A stretch of DNA of 64,000 bases, taken from positions 682,001 through 746,000 of the forward strand of contig NC_134982.1 of assembly GCF_965638725.1 (NCBI RefSeq), read 5' to 3'. Under the pieces are notes generated by a model. That model searched no databases and was not told the DNA's origin. It was given only the letters and a program-made list of their open reading frames with translations. Within the stretch, counting starts at the first letter, position 1. Each line of letters starts with the position of its first letter. The position numbers and the translations under genes are program-made. The stretch is from Aptenodytes patagonicus. Its lineage: Eukaryota > Chordata > Aves > Sphenisciformes > Spheniscidae. Below, piece by piece: positions 63,601 through 64,000 of this stretch.

Positions 63601-63710
63601 GATTGATGACAGACACCATCAATGAGCCGATCTTGTTGTGCCGATTTCCTGCAGAGATAAAGTCTTTCTATATGCAGCGCTGTCATGACGATTCCCGGCT
63701 TACTGAATCT
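51591..63710 (+). CDS. NARS1: NARS1, cytosolic asparaginyl-tRNA synthetase (5' part, exons 1-13)
   Basis: Class IIb synthetase that joins asparagine to tRNA-Asn using ATP, in the cytosol. Exons: 51591-51633, 52577-52659, 52870-52935, 53043-53135, 53579-53668, 54930-55008, 56029-56099, 56383-56469, 59430-59651, 60052-60251, 60704-60839, 61885-61998, 63579-63710. They join in frame to 472 residues. Domain order is an N-terminal eukaryotic extension (about 1-125) with a charged Lys/Glu-rich helix; the OB-fold anticodon-binding domain (about 135-215) with [16 protein letters not shown]; then the catalytic domain with motif 1 (about 250-284, YYEVTPPTL) and motif 2 (332-352, [19 protein letters not shown]). 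The final 85 or so residues, with motif 3, lie beyond 64000. The human protein has 548 residues; this one would be about 11 longer at the N-terminus. Kozak context GCGGCCATGG is strong. Confidence 0.96.
51634..52576. other. NARS1 intron 1
   Basis: The first 500 bp or so continue the CpG island, and the rest is AT-rich. The long open frames on both strands reflect composition, not genes. Confidence 0.75.
52577..52659 (+). CDS. NARS1: NARS1 exon 2 (residues 15-42)
   Basis: Acceptor GTATTACAG, donor AAG|GTAACT in phase 0. Encodes [18 protein letters not shown] and KKPFKTVLK, the start of the eukaryote-specific N-terminal domain. Confidence 0.95.
52870..52935 (+). CDS. NARS1: NARS1 exon 3 (residues 43-64)
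   Basis: Acceptor CCCTTTTAG, donor GAG|GTGCTG (weak) in phase 0. Encodes [20 protein letters not shown] plus NE. Confidence 0.93.
53043..53135 (+). CDS. NARS1: NARS1 exon 4 (residues 65-95)
   Basis: Acceptor TTGATTTAG, donor GAG|GTAGGT. Encodes [20 protein letters not shown] and a Lys/Glu-rich helix that in the family aids tRNA binding. Confidence 0.95.
53136..53578. other. NARS1 intron 4
   Basis: T tract at 53554-53570 just before the exon 5 acceptor; nothing else. Confidence 0.75.
53579..53668 (+). CDS. NARS1: NARS1 exon 5 (residues 96-125)
   Basis: Acceptor AAAACCAG, donor TGT|GTGAGT. Encodes [20 protein letters not shown] and [10 protein letters not shown], the linker from the N-terminal helix to the OB fold. 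Confidence 0.95.
53669..54929. other. NARS1 intron 5
   Basis: No exon or identifiable repeat; a G+C-richer patch at 54180-54420 of unknown nature. Confidence 0.7.
54930..55008 (+). CDS. NARS1: NARS1 exon 6 (residues 126-151)
   Basis: Acceptor GCTTTACAG, donor CAAG|GTAAAC in phase 1. Encodes [20 protein letters not shown] plus HRLRRQ, the first strands of the anticodon-binding OB fold. Confidence 0.95.
55009..56028. other. NARS1 intron 6
   Basis: T tract at about 55997-56009 before the acceptor; otherwise nothing identified. Confidence 0.7.
56029..56099 (+). CDS. NARS1: NARS1 exon 7 (residues 152-175)
   Basis: Acceptor TTAACTAG, donor CTG|GTAAGT. Encodes [20 protein letters not shown] plus SDEL, the central OB-fold strands. 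Confidence 0.95.
56383..56469 (+). CDS. NARS1: NARS1 exon 8 (residues 176-204)
   Basis: Acceptor CTCTGTAG, donor CAG|GTATGG. Encodes [20 protein letters not shown] and LNLVPEGKQ, the last OB-fold strands. Confidence 0.95.
56470..59429. other. NARS1 intron 8 (about 3 kb)
   Basis: The longest NARS1 intron in the window. Holds an A tract at about 57649-57666, a G+C-richer unidentified patch at about 58300-58470 and an antisense CR1 fragment at 58845-59165. No exon recognised. Confidence 0.7.
58845..59165 (-). mobile_element. CR1 LINE, 3' fragment, antisense
   Basis: Begins like the CR1 3' end in antisense: CAGAATGGTTTTGGTTGGGA, GGAACCTCTGAAGGTCATCT, TGTCCACCCTCTTCTTGAAG. It continues through the CTTTTGCTGGACACATCCAA and CTCCACCTTCTCTATAACC blocks to CACCTGAATAAACCCAGCTG. 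Moderately diverged. Confidence 0.9.
59430..59651 (+). CDS. NARS1: NARS1 exon 9 (residues 205-278)
   Basis: Acceptor ATTGGCAG, donor GAA|GTAAGT. Encodes the hinge ([20 protein letters not shown]), the conserved [20 protein letters not shown], and the first half of class II motif 1 ending FFANGYYE. Confidence 0.96.
60052..60251 (+). CDS. NARS1: NARS1 exon 10 (residues 279-344, motif 2)
   Basis: Acceptor TTTAACAG, donor GCAGA|GTATGG in phase 2. Encodes [20 protein letters not shown], the [11 protein letters not shown] substrate site, and motif 2 start [13 protein letters not shown]. Glu345 is split across the intron. Confidence 0.95.
60252..60703. other. NARS1 intron 10
   Basis: Nothing identifiable. 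Confidence 0.75.
60704..60839 (+). CDS. NARS1: NARS1 exon 11 (residues 345-390)
   Basis: Acceptor GTGTTTCAG, donor CCG|GTAGGC. Completes motif 2 ([10 protein letters not shown]) and encodes [20 protein letters not shown]. Confidence 0.95.
60840..61884. other. NARS1 intron 11
   Basis: T tract at about 61732-61745; no exon or clear repeat. Confidence 0.7.
61885..61998 (+). CDS. NARS1: NARS1 exon 12 (residues 391-428)
   Basis: Acceptor ATTTACAG, donor GAA|GTAAGT. Encodes [20 protein letters not shown] and [11 protein letters not shown] of the catalytic domain insertion. Confidence 0.96.
61999..63578. other. NARS1 intron 12
   Basis: A run of 12 C at 63381-63392; no exon or nameable repeat. Confidence 0.7.
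63579..63710 (+). CDS. NARS1: NARS1 exon 13 (residues 429-472)
   Basis: Acceptor ACCTTAG, donor TCT|GTAAGT. Encodes [20 protein letters not shown] and [17 protein letters not shown]. The next exon, expected to start VDVLMP and to contain motif 3, is not in the window. Confidence 0.95.
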
Positions 63711-64000
63711 GTAAGTTTGGTATTTTACGTAGTGTTGCAGGCTTCTAAATAGAATGGGGAATGTCAGCATGAGTGAGCGTAAAATGAATAAGTACTCCAG
63801 GAAAATCCTGGAGAATTCTTACCAGGTTTTGTTTTGGGTGTCTCTTGGCATGGCTTGTTGATCCTATAGAAATAAATGAAGCAACTCTGAAGTGCTAATA
63901 AAATGTCGGTAGATGATAGTGAGCATGCTCTTCAGTGACTTCAGGTAAGTGCTAGTCTAATGACAATACTTCTGTGACTTCTTGGAGGCTCTATTGTCTA
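63711..64000. other. NARS1 intron 13 (start)
   Basis: Intronic sequence to the window end; nothing else identified. Confidence 0.8.

Overview
The window is vertebrate nuclear DNA and almost certainly avian. It carries several CR1 LINE copies in both orientations, two ancient MIR-like SINEs, multi-exon genes with short introns, and CpG-island promoters. It holds one complete gene, ATP8B1 (phospholipid flippase ATPase), and the 5' part of a second, NARS1 (cytosolic asparaginyl-tRNA synthetase). Both lie on the + strand. ATP8B1 upstream of NARS1 on the same strand is also the human 18q21 arrangement. In birds that block is generally Z-linked; this is background knowledge and was not tested here.

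Layout. 1-3780 is non-coding sequence with no gene I can support, but it holds a young 57-bp inverted repeat. 3.8-5.35 kb is a dense CpG island, the best candidate for the ATP8B1 promoter and untranslated first exon. 5.35-20.5 kb has no coding exon; it is probably the long 5' intron, with two MIR relics, one antisense CR1 fragment and an HNF1-like site cluster. 20.5-48.8 kb holds all 27 coding exons of ATP8B1. They join in frame to a 1252-residue protein, against about 1251 in human, and every P4-ATPase signature is intact. The introns carry a long CR1 copy with a large open RT frame (24.5-26.2 kb), a degenerate CR1 (29.1-29.6 kb) and two older CR1 relics (31.0-31.4 and 39.7-40.2 kb). 48.8-50 kb is the 3' UTR. 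51.1-51.6 kb is the NARS1 CpG-island promoter. 51.6-63.7 kb holds NARS1 exons 1-13, encoding the N-terminal 472 residues; the end of the catalytic domain with motif 3 lies beyond the window.

The two genes are not functionally coupled. ATP8B1 moves phospholipid to the cytosolic leaflet of apical membranes, and NARS1 charges tRNA-Asn in the cytosol. They are head-to-tail housekeeping and epithelial neighbours.

I found no previously undescribed system. The most solid unusual observations are two GC-AG introns in ATP8B1, each the only splice there that keeps the reading frame. Others are an N-terminal extension of NARS1 relative to human, a G-rich tandem array and stress-type binding sites in the NARS1 promoter, and an unidentified CG-rich block in ATP8B1 intron 10. 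Exon coordinates come from reading splice sites and translating by eye against remembered family sequence, with phase arithmetic checked across every junction.
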